Part shown: positions 44,412 through 50,401 of the stretch, one piece after another
How positions within the stretch are numbered: position 1 is the stretch's first letter
Layout of the letters: every line of letters begins with the position of its first letter
NCBI RefSeq assembly: GCF_964275005.1
Contig: NC_092705.1
Coordinates: 22,763,980 to 22,827,979 of the forward strand
DNA from: Diadema setosum
Taxonomy: Eukaryota; Echinodermata; Echinoidea; Diadematoida; Diadematidae
DNA length: 64,000 nucleotides
Reading direction: 5' to 3'
Translations under genes and position numbers: made by a program
Notes under the pieces: model-generated
The model's input: only the letters and a program-made list of their open reading frames with translations
Told to the model about the DNA's origin: nothing
The model's database searches: none

Positions 44412-45390
44412 AGAATATAATATAGCGCCTATTGTATATATTTTACATGCATATAATAATATGTATATTATATTGTATCACTTTATATTATCATATATAA
44501 TATAATGTATATTATATTATATTATATTATACATATATGTATATGGATATGGATATATATCACATATCTACATCTCAATGTGTGTAAACACTATACATAC
44601 ATGTATATCACGTATAAATTATGAGTAATTTGGTGTATGAATAAGTTATGTGACTATTTTTGACGCATAGCCTTCATGATATTTTTAATAAATGTAAACG
44701 TGCGTATGCAACTTAATTATATTATGAATCATATTTATTTTAATTCCATAAATTCATTTGCTGCTGGTTTGCTTACGAGGATTATCAAAAACAGAAATAA
44801 GCATTTATGTTAAAGGAGAATAAATTTTAAAACCCAAGTCTAGTGCATCCTATAGCTGACATTAACTTTTGACTTTGCCAAACACACCACACTGTGCTTA
44901 TCTTACATAATATTTATTGATTTGAGAAAATGTGACTTAAAGTCAAGCAAGTGCTGCGATCTCACGTCATGTAAAAGACTTGCCAGATACACCATTGTAA
45001 TTGTAGGTAATAAAGCTCTCGATATCACTTTGTCTATCAAGATAAAATTATGGTATTATGTGCAAAACCTTTATTTTGTTTTAAATGACAACAATTCCCC
45101 GCCAATTCTATGTCTCATGTCATGGCATAGAGTTCTTGACTGGAGCTGACCACGTGCCAATTGGTGGCTTCCGGTCTCTTCGGTTCACCATCCGACGTAT
45201 GGATACGAGAAAGAATTACGACGGCGCCGATCCCTCGGAGATCTGTCCGGTCGTCATGACCTGCCCAGGCTTCATCTCCATGGGTCTACCCGAGTACGAA
45301 TCCGAAGACGACGTCAGGTTTCGACTCTTAAAAGCAATGGAAATGTGTCCGAGCTTCAATCTGGAAAGGCCTCCCAATGTTTTCCAGTAA
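9961..45390 (+). CDS. HECT-type E3 ubiquitin ligase, small-HERC-like (12 exons)
   Basis: Exons at 9961-10140, 13434-13650, 20330-20475, 20983-21114, 23135-23218, 24004-24276, 24901-25005, 36135-36256, 41713-41874, 43031-43202, 44222-44324 and 45131-45390 join in phase to 651 codons plus TAA. HECT ligases take ubiquitin from an E2 onto a cysteine and pass it to a substrate. Residues 1-300 resemble the linker between the RCC1 propeller and HECT domain of HERC3/4/5/6; 300-651 are HECT (KPLEVQF, LGGPTKEFF, FWRVFHEF, FLTGADHVPIGG). The candidate active residue is Cys610 in VVMTCPGF, where the family usually has HTCFN, so the loop is divergent. Seven residues follow the usual end of the fold. No RCC1 repeats are seen; they are lost or upstream of the window. 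Family placement is from memory. Confidence 0.85.
10425..11900 (+). mobile_element. Degraded LINE 3' portion with a second LINE tail inside
   Basis: Within intron 1. Broken plus-strand frames read LDYCDVMW, RLQIFQNGSLRAVL and LPIDKLDKRRNKQTL, then WNKLPFELKQKPVFTHKL, the C-terminal end of a CR1/Jockey-like reverse transcriptase with several stops. A CT-rich 3' UTR follows, ending near 11900 in (ATGAA)n. In its middle, about 11130-11460, lies the end of another LINE, closing in AAATAAACTTTGATTGAATTG with an (ATTGA)n tail. Both are old. Confidence 0.6.
11901..13433. other. Rest of intron 1; possible LINE C-terminus
   Basis: Non-coding apart from 12370-12702, where a plus-strand open frame reads KRTDASHSLCSYCSETDHTLH and then about 80 residues. 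This recalls the Cys-rich C-terminus of some LINEs (TDSPLCSFC...ETxxHL) but is too diverged to be sure. Nothing else was seen to 13433. Confidence 0.35.
13434..13650 (+). CDS. HECT gene exon 2
   Basis: Residues 61-132 (phase 0 in, phase 1 out): VADIIHEQYNGCW, ALLRALSLILVCPAFDHPDE, then ETLNKLGTSQSQDAFETL. The LVCP segment matches the conserved 'L..P.CP' part of the small-HERC linker. Acceptor CCCATCAAAG, donor GTAATT. Confidence 0.8.
13751..14536. mobile_element. TA-flanked inverted-repeat DNA transposon, CATCCG-rich
   Basis: Starts AGGCCCGGTCCCACTG and ends CAGTGGGACCGGGCCT, flanked on both sides by TA. The 786-bp interior is packed with ATCCGC/GCGGAT motifs, as in the run at 14205-14265 (GCATCCGCTCTGCATCCGCT). 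No transposase is present, so it is non-autonomous. TA duplications suit Tc1/mariner or ISL2EU-type elements; the family is not settled. Long open frames on both strands are by-products of stop-poor repeats. Confidence 0.8.
14942..14997. repeat. (GT)n microsatellite
   Basis: Near-pure GT dinucleotide run inside the inserted foldback-type element. Confidence 0.95.
15330..15500. repeat. TTCGTTATTCCGAAG hairpin array, copy 1
   Basis: Left half carries tandem TTCGTTATTCCGAAGG-like units, the centre AATTTCATTTTT, the right half the inverse. The spacer AGGTATAGGGAATTTTGTG is shared with the copy at 38845-39125, so this is a dispersed family and not a simple local repeat. Confidence 0.8.
16223..16358. 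repeat. Perfect 68-bp tandem duplication
   Basis: Two identical 68-bp units, 16223-16290 and 16291-16358, each beginning AAAGCATGCCAAACC. Lack of divergence points to a recent event. Confidence 0.95.
16690..16840. repeat. (CA)n microsatellite block
   Basis: Three CA runs separated by short unique sequence, near the right end of the inserted element. The His/Thr-rich and Cys/Val-rich open frames across it are artefacts. Confidence 0.95.
18000..19064. mobile_element. TTCGC-rich element, copy 2 (head to head with copy 1)
   Basis: Begins GGATTTCACGGAGCACG directly after the CCCACCCT end of copy 1, so the first six bases of the inverted repeat are missing, and ends GTTCGCGTGCT at 19063. It preserves the empty site of the element inserted in copy 1. 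An A-rich stretch at 18660-18800 differs from copy 1. Confidence 0.8.
19065..19994. mobile_element. TTCGC-rich element, copy 3 (inverted)
   Basis: Reverse orientation to copy 2: 19065-19985 mirrors most of 18130-19063, making a palindrome of about 0.9-kb arms. Its right end lacks about 130 bp of the inverted-repeat region but keeps AAATCCCACCCT followed by TA (19995-19996), matching the TA before copy 1. The outer ends of the whole 14539-19994 block are thus an inverted pair flanked by TA. Confidence 0.75.
20250..20284. repeat. (CG)n(CA)n microsatellite
   Basis: Short CG then CA dinucleotide run, 45 bp before the exon 3 acceptor. Confidence 0.9.
20330..20475 (+). CDS. HECT gene exon 3
   Basis: Residues 133-181: YWWECDERLLRRMILVLKKG, then FVLINALKHLSE. 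The Trp-Trp followed by a long amphipathic helix matches the small-HERC linker. Acceptor TTGACACACAG, donor GTAGAG; two bases complete the Gly codon split across intron 2. Confidence 0.8.
20476..20982. other. Intron 3
   Basis: Holds two poly-T tracts near 20775-20810 and no recognisable element. Confidence 0.6.
20983..21114 (+). CDS. HECT gene exon 4
   Basis: Residues 182-225, phase 0 at both ends: VNERNGRIVSHRLFYIRGIG, then ELFNHLVAHDRARDP. The 'VNE...FYI' pattern is typical of the segment just before the HECT N-lobe in small HERCs. Donor GTCAGT. Confidence 0.85.
21355..22330. repeat. Long interspersed repeat, split by a LINE
   Basis: Left part (21355-21440) runs CTATTGCGATCTCCCATCG, a CGTCCGTCG run and AAACTTTTTACATTTTCATC. 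The right part (22025-22330) begins TTTCCACTAAACTTGGCAGG and includes CATGGCGGATCCAGGGGTGC. Together they fit one repeat known to me from marine deuterostomes; a minus-strand LINE fragment lies between. Related units form the tandem array at 39640-41110. Confidence 0.6.
21445..22010 (-). mobile_element. 5'-truncated LINE fragment
   Basis: The minus strand near 21850-21960 reads TKFSTGPEFWNGLDRAI, the conserved end of a CR1-like reverse transcriptase (compare STGPSFWNELD in the LINE at 7140). About 400 bp of 3' UTR follows. Boundaries are estimated from the interrupted host repeat. Confidence 0.55.
22816..23061. mobile_element. MITE with TATGCCTCCGCCA inverted ends
   Basis: Starts TATGCCTCCGCCACG and ends TGGCGGAGGCATA, 246 bp, with a GTCCGTCCGTCC run after the left end. 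A second copy, left part only, is at 42250. No coding capacity. Confidence 0.75.
23135..23218 (+). CDS. HECT gene exon 5
   Basis: Residues 226-253: GFNWIHHLFLLDVGSKWTL, then ISTNHMR. Corresponds to the 'F....PFL....K..LL..D' segment that opens the HECT region of HERCs. Phase 0 on both sides; donor GTAAGT. Confidence 0.85.
23219..24003. other. Intron 5
   Basis: Unremarkable AT-rich intron. A GGCTCGCCCGAGC-type palindrome at about 23701-23716 lies in GC-richer DNA, but no element could be named. Confidence 0.5.
24004..24276 (+). CDS. HECT gene exon 6 (HECT N-lobe)
   Basis: Residues 254-344. Contains SFAIDYENYVMLNR, VMMFVDIRRGSSIVQSAMEN and KPLEVQFKDEY...LGGPTK. The last is the HECT 'l.v.F..E...D.GG..KEFF' block, completed by the next exon. 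Phase 0 both ends; the donor GTCCGG is weak but the join is dictated by the motif. Confidence 0.9.
24277..24900. other. Intron 6
   Basis: AT-rich, no element recognised; the acceptor is TTATGTTGTCGTTTACAG. Confidence 0.6.
24901..25005 (+). CDS. HECT gene exon 7
   Basis: Residues 345-379: EFFHEFFGEVMDTNKLSFF, then DEQSISSHMWFN. EFF completes the GGPTK-EFF motif; MWFN matches 'lWF' of the HECT fold. Phase 0; donor GTATGT. The following intron is 11.1 kb. Confidence 0.9.
25340..26350. repeat. Left ~165-bp unit array of foldback A
   Basis: Unit starts recur near 25360, 25525, 25690, 25855, 26025, 26180 and 26335. Each has TTGAAATTCAAAATGG-type palindromes followed by ACCCATATCT-like sequence and AAAGCATG. 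Units have diverged considerably, so the array is old. Confidence 0.8.
26440..28560. other. Central region of foldback A
   Basis: Single-copy within the window. The minus strand keeps coding-like stretches: near 26880-26990 CRMCNYTVHAFQKFG, at 26991-27215 and 27828-28076 open frames of 74 and 82 codons (the latter with HCLEADECGVWQSAIGN), and LFVGHKLKQDLLDSRY near 28150. Together they suggest the decayed gene of the element or a captured gene; I do not recognise a transposase. Confidence 0.4.
28570..29790. repeat. Right ~165-bp unit array of foldback A (inverted)
   Basis: Units at about 28720, 28880, 29600 and 29780, in opposite orientation to the left array. Each has ATATCAGAAAAAGATATATC and CATTTTGAATTTCAAAATGG. 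A separate MITE (29012-29570) interrupts the array. Confidence 0.75.
29012..29570. mobile_element. TA/TTA-flanked palindromic MITE, CCCCGGACT motifs
   Basis: Ends AAAAGGGCTTTTTACAC / GTGTAAAAAGCCCTTTT, 559 bp. Interior repeats of TAGTCCCGTACTATC and TTAGCCCCGGACT in both orientations. It splits a foldback A unit whose intact form is seen at 29730 (GCTCACTTTATGA), consistent with a TA or TTA target duplication. Confidence 0.8.
30620..30661. repeat. (GT)n microsatellite
   Basis: GT run with one GC interruption, just outside the right end of the GTGACC-ended MITE. Confidence 0.95.
31248..31462 (+). pseudogene. Captured gene fragment resembling animal YqaJ/SWIM-type proteins
   Basis: A coding-like segment within foldback B reads MSCQQYSKNL, then YFAKLKAAGLDLCPYEI and NDPTKWPDV, followed a little later by YPDIYAYLVPH and a donor-like AG|GTAGGT at 31463. 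From memory this pattern opens animal proteins that end in a YqaJ-type nuclease domain. It is not intact as it stands. The GC-richer flank (31080-31620, with TAGGCCTAA repeats) looks like imported host DNA. Identification is tentative. Confidence 0.4.
32445..33116. mobile_element. GTGACC-ended MITE, short copy
   Basis: 672 bp, ends GTGACCCTGCATCACAAAAC and its inverse, inserted in foldback B between TTTCTAAAT and ACTGATGTCTTC (intact in neighbouring units). Shows the MITE state without foldback A inside. Confidence 0.8.
34713..34802. repeat. 45-bp tandem duplication
   Basis: Two near-identical units (34713 and 34758) beginning GGAAATTGTGATTTTGAATC within foldback B. Confidence 0.9.
35594..35949. 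mobile_element. Palindromic MITE, TAAAGGGGATGGC ends
   Basis: Left TAAAGGGGATGGCTAGTAAC, right its inverse; arms of about 160 bp surround a ~60-bp loop near 35755-35815. 356 bp, non-coding, between foldback B and exon 8. Confidence 0.85.
36135..36256 (+). CDS. HECT gene exon 8
   Basis: Residues 380-420: NNDFKTLEKIGFLFCLCLHN, then LPFPLLLYETLLNP. Matches 'f..iG.l.GlAiyn.....l.fp..lyk.Ll' of HECT domains, with Cys-Leu-Cys in place of the usual Gly-Leu-Ala. Acceptor TTCATTCATAG, donor GTAGGT, leaving phase 2. Confidence 0.9.
36641..39390 (+). mobile_element. Degraded LINE of a second type in intron 8
   Basis: Broken plus-strand frames give NKACGIDLIRNEFLK, DNYRGITLLSCLGKLF, FIDFKKAFDMVDR, GVRQGENLSPLLF, LLYADDTLILADS and VYLGIQFNYNGSF, in reverse transcriptase order. 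The C-terminus follows (LPILLYGCEVCGF, SRFRCRSNQLPVNKRRF, then a Cys/His-rich end near 38600). At least six frame breaks; no endonuclease remains. The tail near 39360-39390 is CAATAAAACCTATCTAATC. RTE- or I-like; clade not resolved. A TTCCGAAG hairpin array sits in its 3' UTR. Confidence 0.8.
38845..39125. repeat. TTCGTTATTCCGAAG hairpin array, copy 2
   Basis: Best-preserved copy: five TTCGTTATTCCGAAGG-like units, a centre ATTTCATTTTCGGATGAAC, then inverted CCTTCGGAATAACGAAC units ending at 39120. The halves can fold together. Shares AGGTATAGGGAGTTTG with copy 1. Confidence 0.85.
39455..39577. repeat. Five copies of CCGGGAAATGTGCAAA
   Basis: The 16-bp motif recurs at irregular spacing of about 17-35 bp, all in one orientation, with unrelated spacers. 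Its fixed core and varied spacers differ from an ordinary tandem repeat. Confidence 0.85.
39640..41110. repeat. Tandem array of ~280-340-bp units
   Basis: About 4.5 diverged units. Landmarks per unit: ACCAAACTTGGCAGATAGC near 39730, 40050, 40360, 40670 and 41010; AAAAGATAGAGCTAAGTTAG near 39905, 40225, 40500 and 40845; TGATTATGGCGGA before poly-G tracts. Homologous to the single unit at 22025-22330. Non-coding. Confidence 0.75.
40740..40762. repeat. (AC)n microsatellite
   Basis: Short AC run inside the ~320-bp unit array. Confidence 0.9.
41470..41575 (-). mobile_element. tRNA-derived SINE head
   Basis: Minus strand reads GGGATCGCGGTGATTGGGCT, CAGTAACTTGGTAGCGCG and AGACCCGAGTTGCAT, which resemble the A and B boxes of a tRNA promoter. 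It does not fold into a proper tRNA, so a SINE fragment is more likely than a gene. Confidence 0.5.
41713..41874 (+). CDS. HECT gene exon 9
   Basis: Residues 420-474: RPIAHEDLRSLDPELYGQ, then LELSFDGLQPDGENI and TQDNL. Matches 'd.k...p.....l..ll.y....e...l.F' of HECT. Acceptor CTCACCATTAATAG, donor GTAAGT; phases 2 in, 2 out. Confidence 0.9.
41875..43030. other. Intron 9
   Basis: Holds the left part of a TATGCCTCCGCC MITE (42250-42430) and otherwise AT-rich DNA with nothing recognised. Confidence 0.5.
42250..42430. mobile_element. TATGCCTCCGCC MITE, left part only
   Basis: TATGCCTCCGCCATTAAGTG and a CGTCCGTCC run, homologous to 22816 onward. The right inverted end is absent; the limit at 42430 is approximate. 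Confidence 0.65.
43031..43202 (+). CDS. HECT gene exon 10
   Basis: Residues 474-531: QEYIDRKSMYQL, NAFRLGFNRIPKPELFFKL, RPEELRDVIMGEEFDWRSFE. Matches 'f..Gf..v.....l..f.p.EL..li.G....d...l' of the HECT N-lobe. Acceptor AAAACACTAG, donor GTATGT, phase 0 out. Confidence 0.9.
43423..43434. promoter_or_regulatory. TGCGCATGCGCA, NRF-1-type palindrome
   Basis: A perfect match to the NRF-1 consensus in a CG-containing stretch of intron 10. There is no nearby promoter evidence, so it may be incidental or part of a repeat. Confidence 0.35.
43560..43662. mobile_element. SINE-like 3' tail
   Basis: GAAGCGCCATGAGCACTG, GTGCGCTATACAAGTAGCC and an (ATT)n end. This resembles the widespread 'GCGCTATATAA...(TTA)n' tail of invertebrate SINE/L2 families. 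The 5' end is not seen. Confidence 0.5.
44222..44324 (+). CDS. HECT gene exon 11 (HECT hinge)
   Basis: Residues 532-566: STLYELPYHVHHPVIRLFW, RVFHEFDEDKKRRYL. FWRVFHEF is the near-invariant HECT 'FWeivhef' block. Acceptor ATCTCAAACAG, donor GTAAGA, phase 1 out. Confidence 0.9.
44325..45130. other. Intron 11
   Basis: (AC)n at 44380-44412 followed by TA-rich sequence to about 44570; nothing else noted. Confidence 0.6.
45131..45390 (+). CDS. HECT gene exon 12 (C-lobe and stop)
   Basis: Residues 566-651: QFLTGADHVPIGGFRSLRF, then ICPVVMTCPGFISMGLPEYE and KAMEMCPSFNLE. Cys610 aligns with the ubiquitin-accepting Cys; the flanking His, Phe and Asn of the usual HTCFN are Met, Pro and Gly here. FNLERPPNVFQ extends the usual end by seven residues. 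Stop TAA at 45388. Confidence 0.9.
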
Positions 45391-46879
45391 AAGCCTATAC
45401 GCCGAGAGGATTGTCAAGACTTTTCTCAACGAAACTAGCAACTTATAATGTGCATCTTGTACTTATACTCCATAGATCAATCAATCAAGTGAAAACCACA
45501 ATCACTTATTGCTCTGCAAGCTGTAGATATTTTAGCTAATGTTCTACCTCAAGCAAACGTAAATACCGTCCTACGTTTAAAAAAAAACAACAAACAAGCA
45601 AAAACAAATCCGTGCACGATGCATTTGAAATTAGAAAATACAAAGCACCGACTCTCAATAGATATAGAAATGAGATATTGATGAAGATAACGACCTTGTA
45701 TCAGAGTCGAAATAACCAACTTTTCAACCTTTCATTATGACACCTCACTCCTTTTCTTTTCTTTCTTTTTTTTTTTGGGGGGGGGGAATACTGGTATTCT
45801 GTTTCTCGTTACTCATAGTTGTTCACCATACTGCTTAAACAGCATGAACGTACTGTTCGATATAATTTCATTTTTGAGGTTTTGGACAAGAAGGCTTTCC
45901 TGACATATTACATAAGATTTTGTCTCGATTCTTGGTCTTTTGTATCCCTTATCAGAATGTGTGCTCTAATTTTCTTTAATTTGTTTTAAAAGTCATGTCA
46001 TGATAGGGGGCTTATCTTGTCAATATGCCATTTTCACCAAAATATGTGTTGAAATTTTCTTATAATATTGGAAAGACACAAAAATATGCAAGATGGCGAA
46101 GAGAAGGGAGAGAAAACAGTTGATCATTTGGTCCTACTGTGAATTACGGTCCATACTTCTCCTGAACCATAACAATAAGTTGACAATGGTGTAGAACCAT
46201 TATACATATGATTGTGATGATACTCAAAGAAACAACCATTATACATATGTGATGCTACTCAAAGAAACATTATCTATTGCTCAGCTGCAGCCTTAGTTGC
46301 AGCAACCAAAGCAGTTCCAAAGCTTGGTGTCGTGAGAACTTTTAATTATTTGGTTGCTACTCATAATTTGCCACATCTAGTCATGAGAATATTTTGGATT
46401 CGACTGTATTTGATTGAATTTATACACAAAATAGATCCGTTATACGCAAATATATTAAGTTTGTGCATTGCAATCATGTCATAAACGTTATTTTGTGTGT
46501 GGATCGTCATAAGCTATTCAAGGCGTATTATGGGAGGCCCTCCAGTTGATTATAATATGTACAGAATTATCATTCAATATACTATGCTTTTCTTTTTACC
46601 CTTAACCAACGTAATCTCGTCTGATCTTTACCTAAATCGTTTTAAGGCACCAGAAATATTATAGCTTTGACATAACTTTTTCAAGCAAAGTTACTGTTAA
46701 TTTGTGTGTGATAGTGTATTATGTTTTATTTTGTTTTGTTTTCTTTTGCTTTGTTTTGTTTTATTTTTTTTTAGGTACAACCGTGATTATAGGAATTGTA
46801 TAGTTTTGGTCGAGACCTAACGTCAGGTTTACTACACTTTTTGTGAGATAATGAGAAACCTCTTATAGAATATAAAGGG
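45391..46879. other. 3' flank of the HECT gene
   Basis: Includes the 3' UTR, whose end cannot be placed; no canonical AATAAA was seen close to the stop codon. A short duplicated stretch (CCATTATACATATG) lies near 46196-46250. No gene recognised. Confidence 0.5.
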
Positions 46880-47095
46880 CATGTAATTTCATGAAGGACT
46901 TTACGTTTATTTGATGAAAATTGGCTTTGAAATAGCTGAGATATCCAAAAAAGCGAACCCAATAAAATTGACAGGCCACAACTTTTATTACGATATCTTT
47001 GTTTTACTTTGTTTTACCTTGTTTTTAGACATCTCGGTTATTTTGAAATCAATTTTCATCAAATAAACTTTTGATTCCCCTTAGAATTGCATGCT
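46880..47095. mobile_element. Palindromic MITE-like element
   Basis: Arms at about 46895-46945 (TTTATTTGATGAAAATTGGC) and 47030-47075 (its inverse) around a loop with poly-T runs. About 216 bp, non-coding, ends approximate. Confidence 0.65.
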
Positions 47096-47239
47096 CTGTA
47101 ACATTTCATAGACTGGATCCTAAATAGCTTGCAAAATGTTTCAAGCTGAATCTTCACCTCAGCCAGTACTGTACAGTCCCCCCCCCCCTTTTTTTAATTT
47201 TTATTATGAAAGTCGTTGACAGTGGATTGGTTCAGCAGT

Positions 47240-47532
47240 ATCTGTAAAAAAAAAATCGAGTGAAAATATTCACTCTTGCAGGAGTGAATACAAAAAAGAG
47301 TGAAGTTACAGTGAAATTGGAGTGAATTTTGAGTGAAAGTTTTCATTTTCACTCGTTTTGGAGTGACCTCCGGAATCACTCGAAGATTTTGAAGTGATCC
47401 CTTAGGTCACTCCAAAAAGAGTGAAAATTAATATTTTCACTCAAAATTAACTCCAATTTCACTGTAACTTCACTCCTTTTTCAATCCACTCCTGCAAGAG
47501 TGAAGATTTCCATTCGATTTCTTTTTTTAAGA
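47240..47532. mobile_element. Foldback element of GAGTGAA/TTCACTC units
   Basis: Two ~145-bp arms pair nearly perfectly. The left arm has GAGTGAA-type units spaced every 12-25 bp (AGAGTGAAGTTACAGTG, TTGGAGTGAATTTTGAGTG); the right arm has the inverse. A CCGGAATCACTCG centre lies near 47370. Confidence 0.85.
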
Positions 47533-48889
47533 GAGTAACCTTCCTGATAGAACTCACTCTGTTTCTGTGGAGAGTCTATAGTACTCAGAAAATTGATTGC
47601 TGATTTGATTGCTGATGACCCTAGCCAGTGCGCCAGAAATGCTGGCCATTATCATAACAAAATGTCTATGATTTGAATGCGCACAAAGATTGATGGAGTT
47701 TTAATTCATTTCTATTATAACATGGATTATAAAATACCGCCAACGCACAATTGAATTAAATGAACCTAATTGGATTGAGTTGGATTTGATTGGATTGAAT
47801 CAAATTGGAGTTAAATGAACTAAATTGAATCGAATAAAACATGAAATATTTATCTTGTCAGACTGATGAAAAGGAGTGTATAAAATTGAATTAGATTAGT
47901 ATTCCTTGCACTTGTGAATAAAAGATTTAGCCCATCACAAAGTTGAATAGTTCAAATGAAGCGAAATGATTCAAAAGGAACAAATCCTGAGGGATAACCA
48001 CAATTATATCAACCTACAATATAGTATAGTAATTAAACAGACTTTTGGCAGAAGTCTGTTCTGAATTTTGTTTTCTTTTTAAACCTTTCATGTGCAGTGT
48101 ACCGTTGTGCCGCATAGAAGGTATCGAATGAAGTATCGTCGGACCAAATTGGTATTGGTCTTCTGCATGTATAATGACTTTGATCACATCCCTACACGTC
48201 TAATCTTCTAATTCTTGTTAAAAGATTACAGAAGTGCCATTCCCTTCAAATATAAAACAAATACATACCATTCATCACAAATAAAACCATCGTCTTCAGA
48301 CATTTTGTTGTGCACATATTATTGCTTCATTTTTTAGAAGGACACCACAGTCTTACAGGGTTGCCCAACTGCGAACACCTCAATTTGTGGTGTAAAACTG
48401 TTATTGAGATCACATGAGTTGGAATGCGCATTAGCAGATTGAATTGAAGAAGCAAAACGATTTCAAAATTCCCTCTAATACCTTGAGTTATTCCTTTACC
48501 ACGACATATCTCAGAATACGATTAACACTTTATTTTGTCCACCTTTCTGTAATCTGAATTTGTTTGATTTATGTTTTTTTTTTAATATTTTGGCTGCAAT
48601 TTCTACATTTTCGCTTTTCAATGTAAAAATGATAATAATGAGTAATGTGAAAACATTGAAGTACATGAAATCTATCTCATTCAACAGGATTATTGATGAC
48701 ATAATGTAGCATTAGCTGAACTTAATTTCATGCTACTTTTAATTCCAGCGCATAACTACAATTTAAACGGTCTGCGCAAAAAGAGCGCGGAACAATACAT
48801 CGATAAAAGAATCCCACGGGTTTGCAATGAAAGTAAAGTAAGAAAGTGAAATCCACATTTCTGTAGGAATAGATTGGCAGATTGTTTAT
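47533..48889. other. No recognised gene
   Basis: AT-rich with a stretch of GAATT/GATTG-type degenerate repeats (47755-47890). No coding evidence. Confidence 0.5.
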
Positions 48890-49069
48890 AAGATCACGAA
48901 ATAACTCCAGAAGGGCCTCTCTTAAGGGTAGTCGAATAACCGGCATGTTTGAAGTGAAGACAATGACGATAACTCGCCCAACCGGAGATGACCTCCATAC
49001 CTCCCTGCTTGATAAGCAGCTTAGAATAACAATGCACGCCAAGCCATTTAGAACCACCAATATGCACAT
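48890..49069 (-). pseudogene. Possible rhodopsin-type GPCR fragment (TM6-TM7)
   Basis: Minus strand reads CILVVLNGLACIVILSC, a hydrophobic helix, then SPVGRVIVIVFTSN and PVIRLPLREALLELF. The latter resembles the end of TM7 and helix 8 of invertebrate GPCRs (NPVIYxxRLPxFREALLELF) with residues missing. No other receptor parts were found nearby. A gene relic is likeliest; a chance frame is possible. Confidence 0.3.
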
Positions 49070-50216
49070 AATGGGACAATGTATTCATTATGAAAAGCAC
49101 AGGGGTCACATCACAGGATTGCATACGGGCATACTGATAAGAACGTTGTTACACTATTAAAAAAAAAGACCAACAAGCAAACAAAACAAACAAAAAAAAG
49201 CAAAAAAAAAAAACAACAAAACAAACAAACAAAAACAAACCCTTGAGGGCGTAGAATGTTATAACTGTTTAATTAAGTAAAGCCGGTTGGAACTCATTCT
49301 CTTGACCTCCTTAATTAGATATACATGTATGCTAACTCCACCACAGCAACACGCACAATGGTACCCATCTATCATTTTGTGTTTTCAAAAGCAGTCCTTT
49401 ACATAACAAATGGTTTAATGGGTTCAGCCTAGCTGAAAATCCATGGCCTTGTAAGGGTTCCTCAAGGAAAGATTTCATATTCGCCAGTACAGTAAACAAG
49501 GTCATAAATAAAAATGTATAGTTTCTTATGTAGTATAAATATGGCGTAAGTTCATTAAAAAAAAACAAAAACAAGTTTGATTATCGTAGGATTTTAACAA
49601 GAGGGATATTACCATGTCAGCGTGCATTTTTTTATTTTTCGACAGGGTCCCATATAAAAGGAATGTGTTCATATCAATAAACTTTGCATCAATCATACAA
49701 AATGCAAGCTAAACATTTAAAAAGATAAACAGTTACGTGTGTAAATCAATGTGAGTTATATGAATGGATAAGAGAGAAAGGCAAATCTAAGAAGAAAAAG
49801 TGGACAGTAAAAAAGATTAGAAACAAAGACGTGGAGCGTATTGTGCCCTTCCTGTCATCAACAACGGCTTTGATTAAAATTAATGAGGTTCTAACTTACG
49901 GCGAGGTGAAGATAAAGAACAAGAAAAAGAGGCTTGAAAAGTAAGCTACTGTTTACTTTTTCTCTTTCTTTTATTTCTACCTCTCTTTTTTTTTTTTCCT
50001 TATTCTGTTAATGTGTTTGCAAATGGGCTGCTTTTTGTTATGTTTCCGTCCCAAGCACTGACGAAGACGTCCAAAAGGGTCGAATGCTTGGTAGCAGCAG
50101 CAGTTAAAGACAAATTTAATGCATTCCTCTATAGTGACATTACCATTGCCATTTGTAGTGGTAGCTGTCAATATCGAAGCAATTGAAATATTTATACTGT
50201 ATGCGATATTATATAT

Positions 50217-50219
<3 letters not shown>
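49070..50219. other. No recognised gene
   Basis: A/C-rich simple sequence (49160-49240) and AT-rich DNA. Near 50052-50094 an imperfect hairpin pairs CCAAGCA with TGCTTGG around CTGACGA...CGAA. Confidence 0.5.
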
Positions 50220-50293
<74 letters not shown>

Positions 50294-50298
50294 TATAT

Positions 50299-50347
<49 letters not shown>

Positions 50348-50352
50348 TATAT

Positions 50353-50398
<46 letters not shown>
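50220..50398. repeat. (TA)n microsatellite, three blocks
   Basis: About 180 bp of TA repeats broken by two TTATATATATTATATATCAT spacers, so the array has a higher-order period of about 60 bp. Tyr/Ile-only open frames across it are artefacts. Confidence 0.95.
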
Positions 50399-50401
<3 letters not shown>

